The notes beneath the pieces are model-generated. The model was not told the origin of the DNA and searched no databases. It saw only the letters and a program-made list of their open reading frames with translations. The position numbers were made by a program, and so were the translations under genes. Positions 34,030 through 46,244 of a DNA stretch of 64,000 nt are shown here, piece by piece. This DNA comes from Actinomucor elegans. Lineage: Eukaryota > Mucoromycota > Mucoromycetes > Mucorales > Mucoraceae. Within the stretch, counting starts at the first letter, position 1. Every line of letters starts with the position of its first letter. The stretch lies in the NCBI GenBank assembly GCA_026027325.1, contig JAMSLZ010000004.1:2294001-2358000 (forward strand), given 5' to 3'.

Positions 34030-34454
34030 CGTTTTTCTTTTTTATTATGCCCACAAGCAGAAAAGAAGAAGGAAAAAGAAGAAACTGCTTAATATATACG
34101 CACACGCCACAGTTTTCTAACACTCTTTTAACGTCACTTTGATGTAACGTGATCAGTTTTCCCGTACTGCTGTTTAAGCCTGTAACACTTTGTCCATATG
34201 GTCCATTAGATAAAGACTCCTTTATATTTAAAATGCGTTATTTCATAGGGATGCGATCATTCTTTACAGCTATCTACCTTATCTGTTCAAATAGAGATTG
34301 CCATCAGAACCAATGCTTATAGAATATCATTGACTATATCAGGCATTATCCAGAACTCAAGAGTTGATCTTCCGCTAATTGTAAAAACAAACAATATAGT
34401 ATAAGACATGGTTTGGTTATAACTTTCTTTTTTCTTCTTATCTATCGTAGAACC
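34030..34454. promoter_or_regulatory. Shared divergent promoter region (transporter/hydrolase)
   Basis: 425 bp of A+T-rich DNA between start codons of opposite strands. TTTATATTTAAAATG near 34212-34226 is a TATA-like site. An in-frame ATG at 34413 upstream of the hydrolase would add a hydrophobic stub; it is treated here as leader. Confidence 0.35.
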
Positions 34455-35555
34455 ATGGTTAACTACTTAAAACTGACTAGTGTCTCCAAGAAGTATTTAG
34501 AAAACTTGGCTCCTTTTGACGAAAATGCTTTGACTGTCGACTCTTTACGCGCTCGACCTGATGTGGAACTATGCAACAAGATATCAGTAAATATCGAACA
34601 TATGTATACTAGTTGTGACTCTGGTAAAGTCAAAGTCACTATCTATCGACCTCAAGGCAGTTATAATCAACTGCTACCTGCCCTTGTGTACATGTAAGCC
34701 AACTTGTTGGTAAAAATACATTTTCTAAGGAAGAAATTCTTCAGGCACGGTGGAGGATGGGCTACAGAATCTATAGCTACTTTTCCTTATGTTTGTTCAA
34801 AGGTAACCATAATCACTTTTCATACTACTAGTATTCACCTTAATACAGATTGCAAGCGAAGCAAATTGTGCAGTGATTTTTATTCATTATTCCCTCAGTC
34901 CCGCTGCACGTTATCCCGTCGCTCTCGAAGAATGCTATATGGTATTGGCTTGGGCCACGAACCCTACCAATGAGTTCTTATCAATCGATCCTAAGCGTGT
35001 TGCAGTAGGAGGTGATTCTGCTGGAGGCAACTTGGCTGTTGCTGTTTCATGTAACTTGAATACATACTTACTTTCTTCTTGTCTCTCTCATACTTTTTTT
35101 TTTAACTTGCAGTACTTGCTAAACAGCGGCAATTACCAAACCCAATCAAGGCCCACATTCTATTTTATCCCGTCTGCGATGCTCAATTCGATACTGGCTC
35201 TTATTGCGAGTTTAACACAGGTGCAGGTCTAACACGTAAACACATGGAATACTTTTGGGATCTATATGTACCGGAAAAACCCAATCGAAATGATATCTTA
35301 GTTTCACCTCTCAAGGCTACCCTCGACGATTTAAAGGGTTTACCTCCTACGTTGATCGTTACTGCAGAAGTAGATGTTTTACGTGACGAGGCCGAAAATT
35401 TTGCACGCAAGTTAATGGATGCAGGTGTCTCTGTGAGTGCAACTCGTGTCTTGGGTGTATTACACAGTTTTATTTCGAAATCTGAGCTATTCGACCAAGA
35501 CTCTTTATTCGCTTTGGATATGGCTATTGGTGCACTTAAGCGAGCTTTTGGTTAA
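34455..35555 (+). CDS. Alpha/beta hydrolase, HSL/acetyl-esterase (Aes) family
   Basis: Predicted 313-residue carboxylic-ester hydrolase. Exons: 34455-34693, 34745-34802, 34849-35050, 35113-35555. The oxyanion-hole motif HGGGW is at residues 81-85, the nucleophile motif GDSAGGN has Ser156, the acid is in TAEVDVLRDEA (about residue 260) and the histidine is in VLHSFI (about 285). This order and spacing are those of the bacterial Aes and hormone-sensitive lipase family (esther block H). No signal peptide is present, so a cytosolic esterase is likely. AATAAA-like signals follow the stop at once (35560-35580). The gene is convergent with LSM4, stops 123 bp apart. Confidence 0.92.
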
Positions 35556-35678
35556 TAATATTAAATAAAAAATAAAAATAAAATACACATAATAGACGCG
35601 TTTCTTTTTTATTTGATTTGATTGATTGAGTGTGCAAGTGAGGATTATTTACTGTTTGCTTGTGTATATGTATAATGG

Positions 35679-36107
35679 TTATTGTTGATTTCCACCTCTT
35701 GCACCAATAACTATGCCACCACTGCTGTTACTGTTATTGCTTTGACCGCGTCCACCTCTGTTCTGTCCACGACCGCCTCGCATGCCACCACGGTTATTGT
35801 TATAGTTACCGCCTCGACCGCCTCTTCCACCGCGTCCTGACATATGTCTTTGTCTGCTTTCATCCTCTTTCACCATATCGACGATTTCTTCGGGTACGTT
35901 CAAGTATTTGATTGTGTTGCCTCTGATATAACATTCGGGTAATCGCCAAAATTTGTCACCGTCGGGAGAAGTTTGAATCACTTCACGAAGTGTCAAGTTC
36001 ATCCAATTATCACAATTGACTAAATGGCCGTTAAATGTCTCGCCACTCTTTAATTCAACCAGCATGGGATGGCCTGCAGCTGTATGTAAAAGTGAAAGTG
36101 GGAGCAT
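35679..36107 (-). CDS. LSM4: U6 snRNA-associated Sm-like protein LSm4
   Basis: Predicted 142 residues, single exon. The N-terminus [20 protein letters not shown] is characteristic of LSm4. Sm1 motif [20 protein letters not shown] and Sm2 motif [15 protein letters not shown] follow. The C-terminal ~50 residues are an RGG/Asn-rich tail ([15 protein letters not shown]...), as in animal and yeast LSm4, where it promotes P-body assembly. LSm4 is in both LSm1-7 (mRNA decapping) and LSm2-8 (U6 snRNA) rings. Length fits the family. Confidence 0.95.
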   Translation of the reverse strand: MLPLSLLHTAAGHPMLVELKSGETFNGHLVNCDNWMNLTLREVIQTSPDGDKFWRLPECYIRGNTIKYLNVPEEIVDMVKEDESRQRHMSGRGGRGGRGGNYNNNRGGMRGGRGQNRGGRGQSNNSNSSGGIVIGARGGNQQ

Positions 36108-36116
36108 GTCTGTCTT

Positions 36117-37749
36117 TCTGTATATAAATAGTTGATCAGAAAAGGAATTACGTAGGCTGAATTACTTTAGTAATGGGTTTAAATGTGAAATGAAAGGACG
36201 TAACAAAACGCTGAAAAATATTTCGAATTCATTAAGTACACGACTTTTTAGTAGAAGTTTGAATTTTCAGGTGACTGTGATTGGACAGCGATAGTTCAAC
36301 AATTTTATGCTGTTGTACATGAGCTTTTTTTTTTTTTTCAGATCCGATTTTCTTTTTGAAATAATTTCTAATACAAAAATCCAAGTCAACTTGAGTGTTT
36401 AAATGGAATGGACTTAGGTTTAAGTTTTGTTTTGAATGATGTAAAATTCAATTAATTTTTTTATTAAGTTTGTGAGGTTTTCGTTAGAGTTTTTTTCTCT
36501 TGATTTTACGGCAATAAATAACGTTTTAGTTATATGAAGGATATTCGAAATTTTTTGCGTATAGAATGGCATTCCAAGAATGCATTTAGTACAAAGCATT
36601 CCCTGAATTTGTTCTTTATACCATCAAAACAAATGATTCTCGTCCACTGATCCTGAGGTTTAAATAGGATCAATGTGTGAATAACCCTTTGTAATGCTGG
36701 ACGGGAACAAGACAGGTAATTTGTGTAGGATTTAAAGTGATAATGTAAAGTCTCATGAACTTTATCAAATTGCAATAGCTGCATAAAGATTCTAATGTGG
36801 GTGATCTAATCAAATATATTATTTTTTCTTGATATAGGGTGAACATAATTTCTATTATATAAAAAGTGATGAAAATCTGTATCTACGTATTCTTATAAAA
36901 TCAAAAGTGGAAGAGAGGTTTTCTTAATTACCGTTCGTGTTTAAAGTGCTTATATATCAATTTCTTATCCAGGTTCAGTCGAGAAACACACGACTTTTGC
37001 ATCTTTGCAATTTCAGCACAATTTTATAAATGTCTTTTATTGGTCTTCGGAGATTAAACACAAAAAAGATCGCGATTTACTTTCCGCTAAGTGTCTTCTC
37101 TAATCAATAACTGCTCTTTATTTGATTTTAACACCACTTTTCTATAGCAATAAGTTTGCACTGAAGCGCAGGATTGTAGCGAAACAGATACATGATTTAA
37201 TTACCCATAAAATGATGTAAAAAATATGTCAAATGCATCAATGAATATCTGGAATATTAAAGGTTATTTGACATTAGGTTGGTACATGGTTTTTTCGCTC
37301 TAAATGAGTTACTTGTAGCATAAAAAGTATAGAATAATAATAATAAATCATAACCAAATGCAAGAGATATAAGTTTATTTTAAATCATTCTTTGAAAATG
37401 CTTTTGATATAATCATACAACACATTAAAGCGAAACTAAATGAAAAACGAAAAGGGTTCACCTAACATAAAGTGCGACCAAAGAGCAGCCGACGTCACAC
37501 CCCGCAGAAAGTGGACTTTGAACCTAACAGAAAAGACGACCCCTCCATCAACTATAGTCAGCGAATAACGAGTGTACAAAAATTCAAACCTCGTATTGAT
37601 ATCCACCCAACTCCTTCAAACTCAAAAAGAGTCTCTTTCTAATTTCTCGATTTTTTCTTGCAATTCCTTGTTTCTATCAAATTTAGCTGGTAATTTTACC
37701 AACAAATTATCCAGCAATTACTAATTATAAAAGAACCATAGATTAGATC
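36117..37749. other. Intergenic between LSM4 and MIC60 (divergent)
   Basis: 1.6 kb of A+T-rich DNA. The open frame 36530-36784 (-) shows no recognisable features. A short less A+T-rich stretch (about 37455-37560) is near the MIC60 start and may be promoter; no RNA gene could be demonstrated. Confidence 0.45.
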
Positions 37750-39634
37750 ATGTTGAGAGCCTCGAAATTATATAGTAATGGAGCTGTTCGCTCCAAATTG
37801 GCCAACACAAATAGCCAACGTCTTGCAGCCATGATTGTCAAGGTAATAAACTAAAATCTTTTATTCGAAAACCAATTTTTTTTTTGACGTTTCTATGGAT
37901 AGCGTTGTGAGAGTACCACTGTAGCAGTCGAGGAAAAGAAATCAGGATCAATTTTCGGCAAGCTTGTTGGCTTGACGTTTGTGTTGGGTTCAGCTTATGG
38001 TGGAGCCACTTATTACGCTTTGCAAGAGCCTGCTTTCCGTGATACATTCACCACCTATGTTCCTGGTGCAGAACAAACTTTGACTTTTGTCCAAGATCTT
38101 CAAAAGAACAATCAACTAAGCTCTTATGATGAAATCAAGTTACAAGCCGAGCAATATGCAAGCACAGCTAAATCTTTTGGCGCCAAGATCCAAGACACCA
38201 CTAACGACGCTATTGATTATGCTACTGACGCGTATCATACCTTGACAGGACAAAAGGAAGCACCTAAATTACCCTCTGTCGATACGGTCACTGAGAAGAT
38301 CAGCAAAACCATCTCTAATAAAGCTGAAAAGACCAGCTTGCCTCACACTGCTACGGATACAACCACCACTGTTCAATTGTCTTCAGATAAATCTACACCA
38401 CCTGTTGTTGTCAATGTAGCTATTGAAAAGCCAGAGCCCATTGTTGTTCACCGCACTACATCCAACAATACCGTAGTACGTGAACTTGACCAAATCGTTT
38501 ACGAGTTGGCTTCTATCCTCAACCAAGCTGGATTGTCAGGCTTGGGTCGCAACATTATCAAGGATGCCGAGTCCAAGATTGAACAGCTCAACAGCGGTCT
38601 TAAGCAAATGGATGCTGAACAGGCAGCCATCCTTCAATCTTTGAAGCAATTAGCTGCTGCTGGAGACAAGATTGAGGGCAGTTTAGAGCAATTCCATGTA
38701 CAAGCCAAGCAAACTATTGAAAAGACACATGTTGAGACAGCTGCTGCTCTTGTAGCTCGTGAAGCACAACTCAAGAACCAATTTGAACAAACACGGGCCG
38801 AGATCAAGACCAGTTTTGCACAGCAATTGGCTGCTGATTTGAACGCACAACAGCAGCGTTTAGAGCAAGCTCGTCAACAAGCTCTGGTTGCTCAAGCTCA
38901 AGAGTTGCAACGTCGCTTTGTCAAAGAAGTCAAGTTGTTGGTAGAACAAGAAAGAGCAGGTCGTTTAGCTCAATTGGATGTGATTGATCAACGTTTCAAG
39001 GCTTTGGAAAAGTATGCTATCAAGAACGCTGAGGCTTTGGATATGGCTCGCCAAACACATGTCTTGCATGTCACTTTGGATGCTTTTGCGGATGTGCTTG
39101 AACAACAACAAAGACAGCCTTTTGTCAATGAATTGCAAGCCTTATCACATAATGCCAAGCACGACAAATTGATTCAGTCTGTGTTGGAAGCCATTCCTAA
39201 GGAATTGGCTGAAGAAGGTGTTGCTTCTGTCAGCGAATTATCGACCCGATTTGAGGATGTCTCGGATGAAATTCGTCATGTCGCTTTGGTTCCTGAGGAC
39301 GGTGGTTTTGGTTCTCACATTATCAGTTTCATCATGTCTTACTTGATGTTCAAGAAGCAAGGCCTTGTGGAAGGTGATGATGTTGAATCAATTTTGGCTC
39401 GTACCGGCTATTATTTGAAGAGAGATAACTTGGAGTTTGCTACTCGTGAATTGAACCAATTGTCAGGTTGGCCCAAGAGATTGGCCCAGGATTGGATTCA
39501 ATCAGCCAGACGTCATTTGGAAGTGAAACAAGCTTTAGAGGTTAGTTTTATAAGCCCTGCATAAACTTCTTACTAATACATAATTATAGGTTGCAGAAAC
39601 ACAGGCTGTTTTATTGAGTCTTTTGGAAGTTTAG
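37750..39634 (+). CDS. MIC60: MICOS complex subunit Mic60 (mitofilin)
   Basis: Predicted 591 residues; exons 37750-37842, 37903-39540, 39590-39634. Exon 1 encodes a basic, amphipathic mitochondrial presequence (MLRASKLYSNGAVRSKLANT). One TM segment follows at about residues 50-72 (KLVGLTFVLGSAYGGATYYA). Next come a disordered linker, a long coiled coil (about 195-345, with QQQRLEQARQQALVAQAQE) and the mitofilin signature region (DNLEFATRELNQLSGWPKRL, then HLEVKQALEVAETQAVLLSLL). The last 14 residues are on a small third exon. Mic60 shapes crista junctions in the inner membrane. The gene is followed after 199 bp by G6PD on the same strand. Confidence 0.95.
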
Positions 39635-39833
39635 ATCTATTATTTATATTTGCTATTAAAAAAAACATTGCAAAAAAAAAAGAGTGATTCTTGAATCTGG
39701 AAAGCGTAATAATTTAGTAATAGTATATTTTAGCGTGTTTTAGCATGAATTAACCGAGACAGATAAAAGGGGATCTCAGCCTTATACAAGGCATTTTAAC
39801 CTCTTTTTCAATTTTTTTTTTTTTTTTTACACC

Positions 39834-41406
39834 ATGACTAGAAATATTCAAAAGCTCAAAGACGAAGTTAATGAACGCATGAAAGGTGGTGTTACCATCA
39901 TTGTACTAGGTGCTTCTGGCGATTTAGCTAAAAAGAAAACCTTTCCCGCTCTCTTTGCCTTGTTTAAAAATGGTATCTTACCCCAAAAAACACAAATTGT
40001 TGGCTATGCTCGTACCAAGATGGATGAAAAGCAATTTCACGAACGCGTTTCTTCTAATTTTAAGAAAGATGATGGATCCGAGTCTCAAATTAATGATTTC
40101 CTCAAGCTCTGTCAATATGTGAATGGCCAATATGACCAAGACGAATCCTGGAAAAAGCTGGATAAGTTTGTAAGCGATTTGGAAGACCAGCAAGGCTTGA
40201 CTAAATCACAAAAAAATCGCATCTTCTACATGGCTTTACCTCCTAGCGTCTTTGTTTCTGTCGCCACAGGACTAAAAAAATTTGTCTATGCAAAAGAAGG
40301 TTTGACTCAGGTTGTGATTGAAAAACCGTTTGGCAAAGATCTCGACACTTGCAATGAATTATTAGCCGATATAAAGCAACTGTACAAGGAAGATGAGGTA
40401 TATCGTATTGATCATTATTTGGGTAAAGAATTGGCAAAGAATATCATGACGGTTCGATTTGCCAATATGTTCTTTGATCCTCTTTGGGACGCTGCCCATA
40501 TCAAATCAGTTCAAATCACTTTAAAAGAACCCTTTGGTACTGAAGGTCGTGGTGGGTATTTTGATGAGTTTGGTGTCATTCGCGATGTCATACAAAACCG
40601 TAGGTATATCTGCATTATCTTGATAGCATGATTATTAAGAATTTTGTTTAGATTTATTACAGCTCATGTCACTAGTGGCTATGGAACGTCCCAATGGACG
40701 CGACTCTGAAGCTATCCGAGATGAAAAGGTCAAAGTACTACACTGCGTCAAGCCAATAGTATTGGAAGACACATTGTTGGGCCAATACGTCAAATCGGGC
40801 GATAAACCAGGCTATCTCGATGATGAAGGTGTCCCTAAAGATAGCAACTGCGCTACTTTTGCCGCTCTTGTTCTTTGGATCGATAACAAGCGTTGGGCTA
40901 ATGTACCCTTCATTCTTAAGTCGGGCAAAGCTCTAGACACTGCTAAAGCCGAGATTCGTATCCAATTCAAGCGACCTCCCGGTAAACTATTTAGCGATGT
41001 AGCTCGTAATGAATTAGTATTCCGCGTTCAGCCCGATGAAGCCATGTACATTAAATTCAATAACAAGTATCCTGGATTTGCTGTAGACAGTATGATCACA
41101 GAATTGGATTTGACTTACAAAAATCGATACAAGAACCTTAAAATACCTGAAGCTTACGAGACATTGATCTTGGACGTGCTGCGGGGTGATCATTCCAACT
41201 TTGTACGTGATGACGAACTGCAAGCCGCTTGGCGTATTTTTACTCCTCTTTTGCACAAGATTGAAGAAGGCAAAGGAGTCAAACCCGAGCCATATCCTTA
41301 TGGATCTCGCGGTCCAAAGGGCTTGGATGATTTTGTCAAAAAATATGGTGTTGAACGTTTGGCTGATGTAAAATATGAATGGCCATTGCAAAAACTGGAG
41401 GATTAA
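39834..41406 (+). CDS. ZWF1: Glucose-6-phosphate 1-dehydrogenase
   Basis: Predicted 506 residues; exons 39834-40599 and 40652-41406. First enzyme of the oxidative pentose phosphate pathway: glucose 6-phosphate + NADP+ to 6-phosphoglucono-lactone + NADPH. The NADP-binding loop is GASGDLAKKK (26-35), with EKPFGKDL (163-170) and the substrate site RIDHYLGKE (191-199) containing the catalytic His-Lys pair. Length matches yeast Zwf1 (505). A T18 run lies directly before the start codon and is probably part of the short leader. The intron splits a His codon in QNHLLQLMSL, a conserved family block. Confidence 0.97.
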
Positions 41407-42124
41407 ATGACTCTATGATAGCTAGTCGAGCTCTCTTTTTTTTAAAAAAAAATCACAATGCATGTATAAAGTAAATAAACCTTCAGAAGTATCATATGTC
41501 ATCATTTCTTCTATTTTTTTTTTATAAGCTATTAACATCGTAGCTTGATAAAGGTTATTTTGAATATCAGTCGAGAAAGCTTACAGTATGATTTACTGTT
41601 GATGCCACTATAATGCTATATATTAGCAGACTATTACCGTTGACACGTAGATACTTTTGCTTACTAAAACGTAGCTCATCTCGACAAGGTCATTATTGAT
41701 CAAATTGAGTTTCGTACAGTAGCCGATTATCCATCATTTCATATGCATCATTCAAACATGCCTTTAGCAGATTTAACAAATACAGGTCATGACGTGTATA
41801 TTTAAAGCAAAGAGAAAAAGGTCAAAAATACCGGGCATTCAGTAAAATATCAAACATAGTCATATTTCGCAGGTCCATAATTCAAAATAATATCAATAGA
41901 GTAATGTGAATATGCGGTTTGCTCGTTGGTGCAAGAGGAAGACCCAGATCTCTATATTTCACAGCTTGAGACCTATCAAATATTGTATTATTATTGAATA
42001 CCAGATTAGATGAACTGAGATCCTCAATATATGTGATGGCGCTTGTATCTTAACATCACATAGTATCATCTATTTTTTCGATTTTGAGAAAGGTGAATAT
42101 AATAATACCTGTATAGAAATTTGC
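41407..42124. other. Intergenic A+T-rich DNA
   Basis: No gene recognised. TTTTTTTAAAAAAAAA near 41435-41450 lies just after the G6PD stop. Confidence 0.45.
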
Positions 42125-42820
42125 ATGTCTAAAGCTGGTGTCGAAAAGGCGTTACTTGATCAAGTTAAACTACTGTGCGAAGGCAAGACTAACTTCACAT
42201 CGTTAGACTAGATCATTAGTGATGAAAATCAATTGTGGATCATACCATTACCTGGCCTAGAAAATATTTTTTGTACTATTGTATATCATCGTTCAAACAT
42301 GTATACTTCCGTACACCATCCCAAATTAGCTATTCAATTTGCTTTGATGATTTAAAAAACGTAATAGTACTCTAATGAAGCTATTAACTTCCCAGGACTC
42401 TTGAAAAACAAACAGACAATGAATCGAAAATTTCTGCAAACGAAAAAGATCATACAGGCTATCAATCATGCATTCAAAGATAAGCACAAAGCTGAAGTTT
42501 TTGAAAAAAAAAAAAAGGTCGTTTCATCTTTGGTGAACTGGGCTATTCCTCCTAGAAGTGATCAGTTTGGGCCAATGATACTTCTTGAAAACATATATAT
42601 TCTAATAAACCCATTTGACGCCGATATTTCCAAGGACGAAGAAGAAAGTGATGAATTGGGAGAGATAACAAGAACGTCAGGTGTAGAAGCAGAATATGAA
42701 GATGAATTTGGCTTCAAATTAACAAAACAAAACAAAAGGATGGTTTTCTTCACTGACTGGTCAATATTTAAACCGTCATCCATTCAAATAGATATACAGG
42801 TTATCTTAAAGTGCAATTAG
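42125..42820 (+). pseudogene. Unrecognised decayed gene with in-frame stops
   Basis: From ATG 42125 a single reading frame gives MSKAGVEKALLDQVKLLCEG...SLD, a stop, then IISDENQLWIIPLPGLENIF... up to ...FALMI. A cluster of stops follows, then an open run of about 150 codons (KKIIQAINHAFKDKHKAEVF, FVNW-type and acidic DEEESDELGEI parts) to a stop at 42820. Frame is kept across the stops without usable splice sites, so this is best read as a pseudogene. The last part alone (from 42401) could still be expressed as a 139-residue protein. No family recognised. Confidence 0.33.
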
Positions 42821-43471
42821 TGATGTGATGAGGCAAAGTTATAATATATATATATATATATATATTTCTCTGCTGATCTTGGCAATTTATCGTGTCTGAT
42901 ATATAGTTTACACTTAAATAATAAACTGTTGTGTTTGGGAACACCTTTGTTTAACCAAAATGCAACTAGTATGTTTGGCCCATCAATAGTTAACTGAAAA
43001 CTACATATATCTCATATAGCTTAAATCCAATTATTTATAAACCTCTCAACTGATCTCTGCTTAGGGTTAGTTCTTTGGCTTATCTAATGTTCCATAGTTT
43101 TTTTCGAGTTTGAATCTGCAATTGACGTTTCAAAACTCATATAAAAGCTCTTGACTTTCGTCTTGAACCGGCCTCAATTGAAACTGAATAAGCTAACCTT
43201 GAAATAACAATATGGACACTGTTTACATCATATAGACGGATACTCAATCATGGAGTATAACGCCTACTATCTGCATAAGAACATTCATGCGTTGCACAAC
43301 TGCATCTCGGTTTGAATTCACCCGCAAAGCGAAAAAGAAAAGTATGTCCAATCAGATCACCGCTATATTTCGTAATATTGCTCAAGAATAAACTATTCTA
43401 TCAAATAGATATAAACTCATACCTTTAATTAAAGATTAATGTACTCTAATTCAAGAAGATACATTTCTTTT
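42821..43471. other. Intergenic with (TA)n tract
   Basis: Non-coding. A (TA)n microsatellite lies at about 42843-42866. The 3' part is the promoter of the nucleotidase gene. Confidence 0.5.
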
Positions 43472-43617
43472 TATATATAAATTAAAATAGCTTCTCTTTT
43501 TCGAAAGGTGTTTTTTTTTGTGCAGTCCTTGAATCAGAATGAAGCACGGCATAAGGATAAATATCGGTCAATATGCTTCGGAGTCCTAACGATCTCTTAT
43601 TTTTTGGTCCTTTTTAA
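43472..43617 (+). promoter_or_regulatory. TATA box and two upstream ORFs in the leader of the nucleotidase gene
   Basis: TATATATAA at 43472-43480. Downstream of it are two short ORFs: 43539-43589 (16 codons plus stop) and 43573-43617 (14 codons plus stop). They overlap in different frames. The second ends one base before the ATG at 43619, a spacing that could allow reinitiation or repress translation. Confidence 0.45.
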
Positions 43618-43618
43618 G

Positions 43619-44985
43619 ATGCTCAAGTTTTCTTCACAGCTTTTTACCAAGAGTGCTTGTAAACCAAACGCGTATTTCATAGTACAGTCCAAGCTAATAT
43701 CTACCATGTCTGGTAAGCTTATACCTTGAATGGCCTTTGTGATATATCCCTGTTGACGCACCTATAGATTATTCCAAGGAAAGAAGCGTCGCTATTCAAG
43801 CTGTCTTGAGCGCCAGTAAAGTTTGTCAGTCTGTTTTCCAACACTTGGTAGCCAACGAGACTTTAACCAAAAACGACAAGTCTCCTGTCACAGGTAACTT
43901 GAACATTAGAAAGGTCATTGTCATTTTTTGGGCTAACATGACATGCTAGTTGCTGATTTCTCTGCTCAAGCCATTGTCAACACTTATCTCGGAAAAGAGT
44001 TTCCTTCTGACCCTATTGTAGGTGAAGAGGACTCAAAAGATTTGCAAGGGGATACCGGTAAGCCTTTAAGAGAAAAAGTATTTTCTTTAACCAACGGCGT
44101 CTTGAGTGATTCCGAGAAGCTTTCCGAACAACAGGTACAGTGGTAATTAAAATGGCGTGATATGCCGCGTTATTCTTAAACCGCATATTTAGATCTTAGA
44201 TGCTATTGATCGTGGAAACTATGCTGGTGGTGCCCAAGGCCGCCATTGGGCTTTGGATCCTATTGATGGTACTAAGGGTTTCTTGCGTGGAGAACAATAC
44301 GCTGTTTGTTTGGCTTTGATTGTTGATGGTATCGTTCAAGTTGGCGTTGTTGGTTGTCCCAACTTGCCTGTGGATCACAAGAACCCTGAAGGTGAACGTG
44401 GTGCCTTATTCATTGCCGTTCGTGGTCATGGCGCATTCGAGGTAAGAATAGCATTTGCATTAACTGAAGATAGTTAAGTAACCAAGATATTCTAGCGTTC
44501 TTTCTCAAATGAAATTGAGCATCCTATCAAATTCGCTGACATATCATCTACTGAAGAAGCCAGTTTCTGTGAATCTGTTGAAGCTGCTCACTCTTCTCAT
44601 TCCGATGCTGTTGAGATCGCTAAATTATTGGGTATCACTCGTCAGTCTGTTCGTATGGATAGTCAAGCCAAATATTGCTCCATTTCAAGAGGTGATGCTG
44701 ATATTTACTTGCGTCTTCCTACCAGCAAGGCTTATGTTGAAAAGATCTGGGTATACTATATTGAAAACGAGCTCGAGTTCAAATGATATACTAATGATTG
44801 AATAGGATCATGCATCTGGCAATGTTTTAGTCACTGAAGCTGGTGGAAAAGTCACTGATATTTATGGTAAGCCTCTTGACTTTTCTATTGGACGTACATT
44901 GGAAAAGAATAAGGGTGTTATTGCTTCAAATGCTTCCATTCATGACCGCGTGTTGGAAGCTGTACAAAAGGTTTTGAACGTTTAA
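43619..44985 (+). CDS. MET22: 3'(2'),5'-bisphosphate nucleotidase (Met22/Hal2 type)
   Basis: Predicted 362 residues; exons 43619-43712, 43768-43893, 43950-44134, 44193-44441, 44496-44750, 44806-44985. It removes the 3'-phosphate of PAP/PAPS made in sulfate assimilation and is the Li+/Na+-sensitive salt-tolerance enzyme of yeast. Metal and phosphate motifs of the inositol monophosphatase fold are present: VADFSAQAIV, VGEEDSKDL, LDPIDGTKGFLRGEQYAV and GNVLVTEAGG. The family's usual N-terminus aligns with an internal in-frame ATG at 43706 (MSDYSKERSVAIQAV). The first 29 residues from 43619 are basic and lack acidic residues, like a mitochondrial presequence, so two products from two starts are possible. 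Yeast Met22 is 357 residues. Confidence 0.94.
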
Positions 44986-45147
44986 TTTTAAGAATAGCGA
45001 TTCTCTTTACCCTCAAAACCATATAGGATAAAATAAATAAGAAACTTTATTGTATTGAGAATATCTAATAAACAGCCGGTTCTCGGTTTATTGATAACTA
45101 ATATACTACATAAATGATAATGTTTAATCAAGAACACTCAGCACTCC

Positions 45148-45466
45148 ATGGACGACACACTTACGCAATTTGAATCAATAGTAAATGCTTTAAAACAACA
45201 AATAAATACGTACAAATTTGACACTATCAAGAATCAAAAAACATATGGTACAAGTAATTTAGAATACCCTCATACTTACTGAAACAAGTATTCTTGACCC
45301 AATCGAATGGCGTTTCATTGAACTTTGCTCAACTACTGCTCCTGTATCCTGGTCTAACCACAATCAAATAAGTAAGCTTTTTGAGCTGATTGCAACACTC
45401 TATATGAATTCATTTTCAGGATGTTCCGCAAAAATAGATGCTAATATACCATCGTTTAGACATTAG
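45148..45466 (+). pseudogene. Unrecognised coding relic with a frameshift
   Basis: From ATG 45148 the frame gives MDDTLTQFESIVNALKQQIN...YGTSN. Near 45262 the reading continues one frame over as TLILTETSILDPIEWRFIEL, then CSTTAPVSWSNHNQISKLFE to a stop at 45466. Both halves have protein-like composition. No splice signals fit the junction, so a one-base frameshift in an old gene is the simplest reading. Family unknown. Confidence 0.3.
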
Positions 45467-46244
45467 TTTTGGAGCATATCAAAGTTACTAGACAGCTAAA
45501 AGCCATACAAATGGTATTATTGGGGTTGAGGAAATCAACACAGTTGACTTTAGGCTTTCATTGGACAATGACGATATCACATTTTGATAGTAAAAAATAA
45601 AAACGAATGAATTTGCGTTAAATTTTTACATTGATCGCAAATAATGAGTAAGCCAGATAATGTTCTTTTTGAGGCAAGAAACGAGAAAACGAGGACTAGT
45701 ACACTCAGACTCATGACACAAATGACAGTTTGAATCATCCACGGATTTGATCATGTATAGGAATGCCGAATGGGGAGCCATTTGACAGGGTGCTCGATAC
45801 TATAATGAACGTGCTGATAAAAGCATTGGTATAGACCAAAACCAGTATAAAGCCGCAGTAGAAATGGTAGTGATAGCTAGCATATAATTAGTGTCAAGGA
45901 TCATTCGAAAAGAGCGAGGGTCAGATTGCTGCCAAGACGATGATTGTTGGAATTGTTTGGCTAAGATATCTTCCGTACTATTGAGCATGTTAGATCGAAC
46001 ATTTGCAGTGGTGAACCGCTATAGGTGCGGTTGTAATTGGATAGTCCTAAGGTTGAGGATTCGCTTTTTATGTCCAGTATACAATTGAAGCTTTATATTA
46101 TACCCTGTTTCGACTTGAAGTCGTAATTGTGGTGCCTATTGATCGTAAACAAAAAAAAATTGCAGCGAGGAAACGAGAGTGTCGATGAATCCGGTGGTCA
46201 GGTACGAAAACAAACAAATTACGGATTGACAATTGCTATATAGC
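45467..46244. other. Intergenic; possible further relics
   Basis: A 62-codon open frame on the minus strand (45800-45988, MLNSTEDILAKQFQQSSSWQ...) continues upstream to a TAG near 46020 that could be a splice acceptor. It lies just 3' of the LINE relic and may be part of it or of another dead gene; not resolved. Confidence 0.3.
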
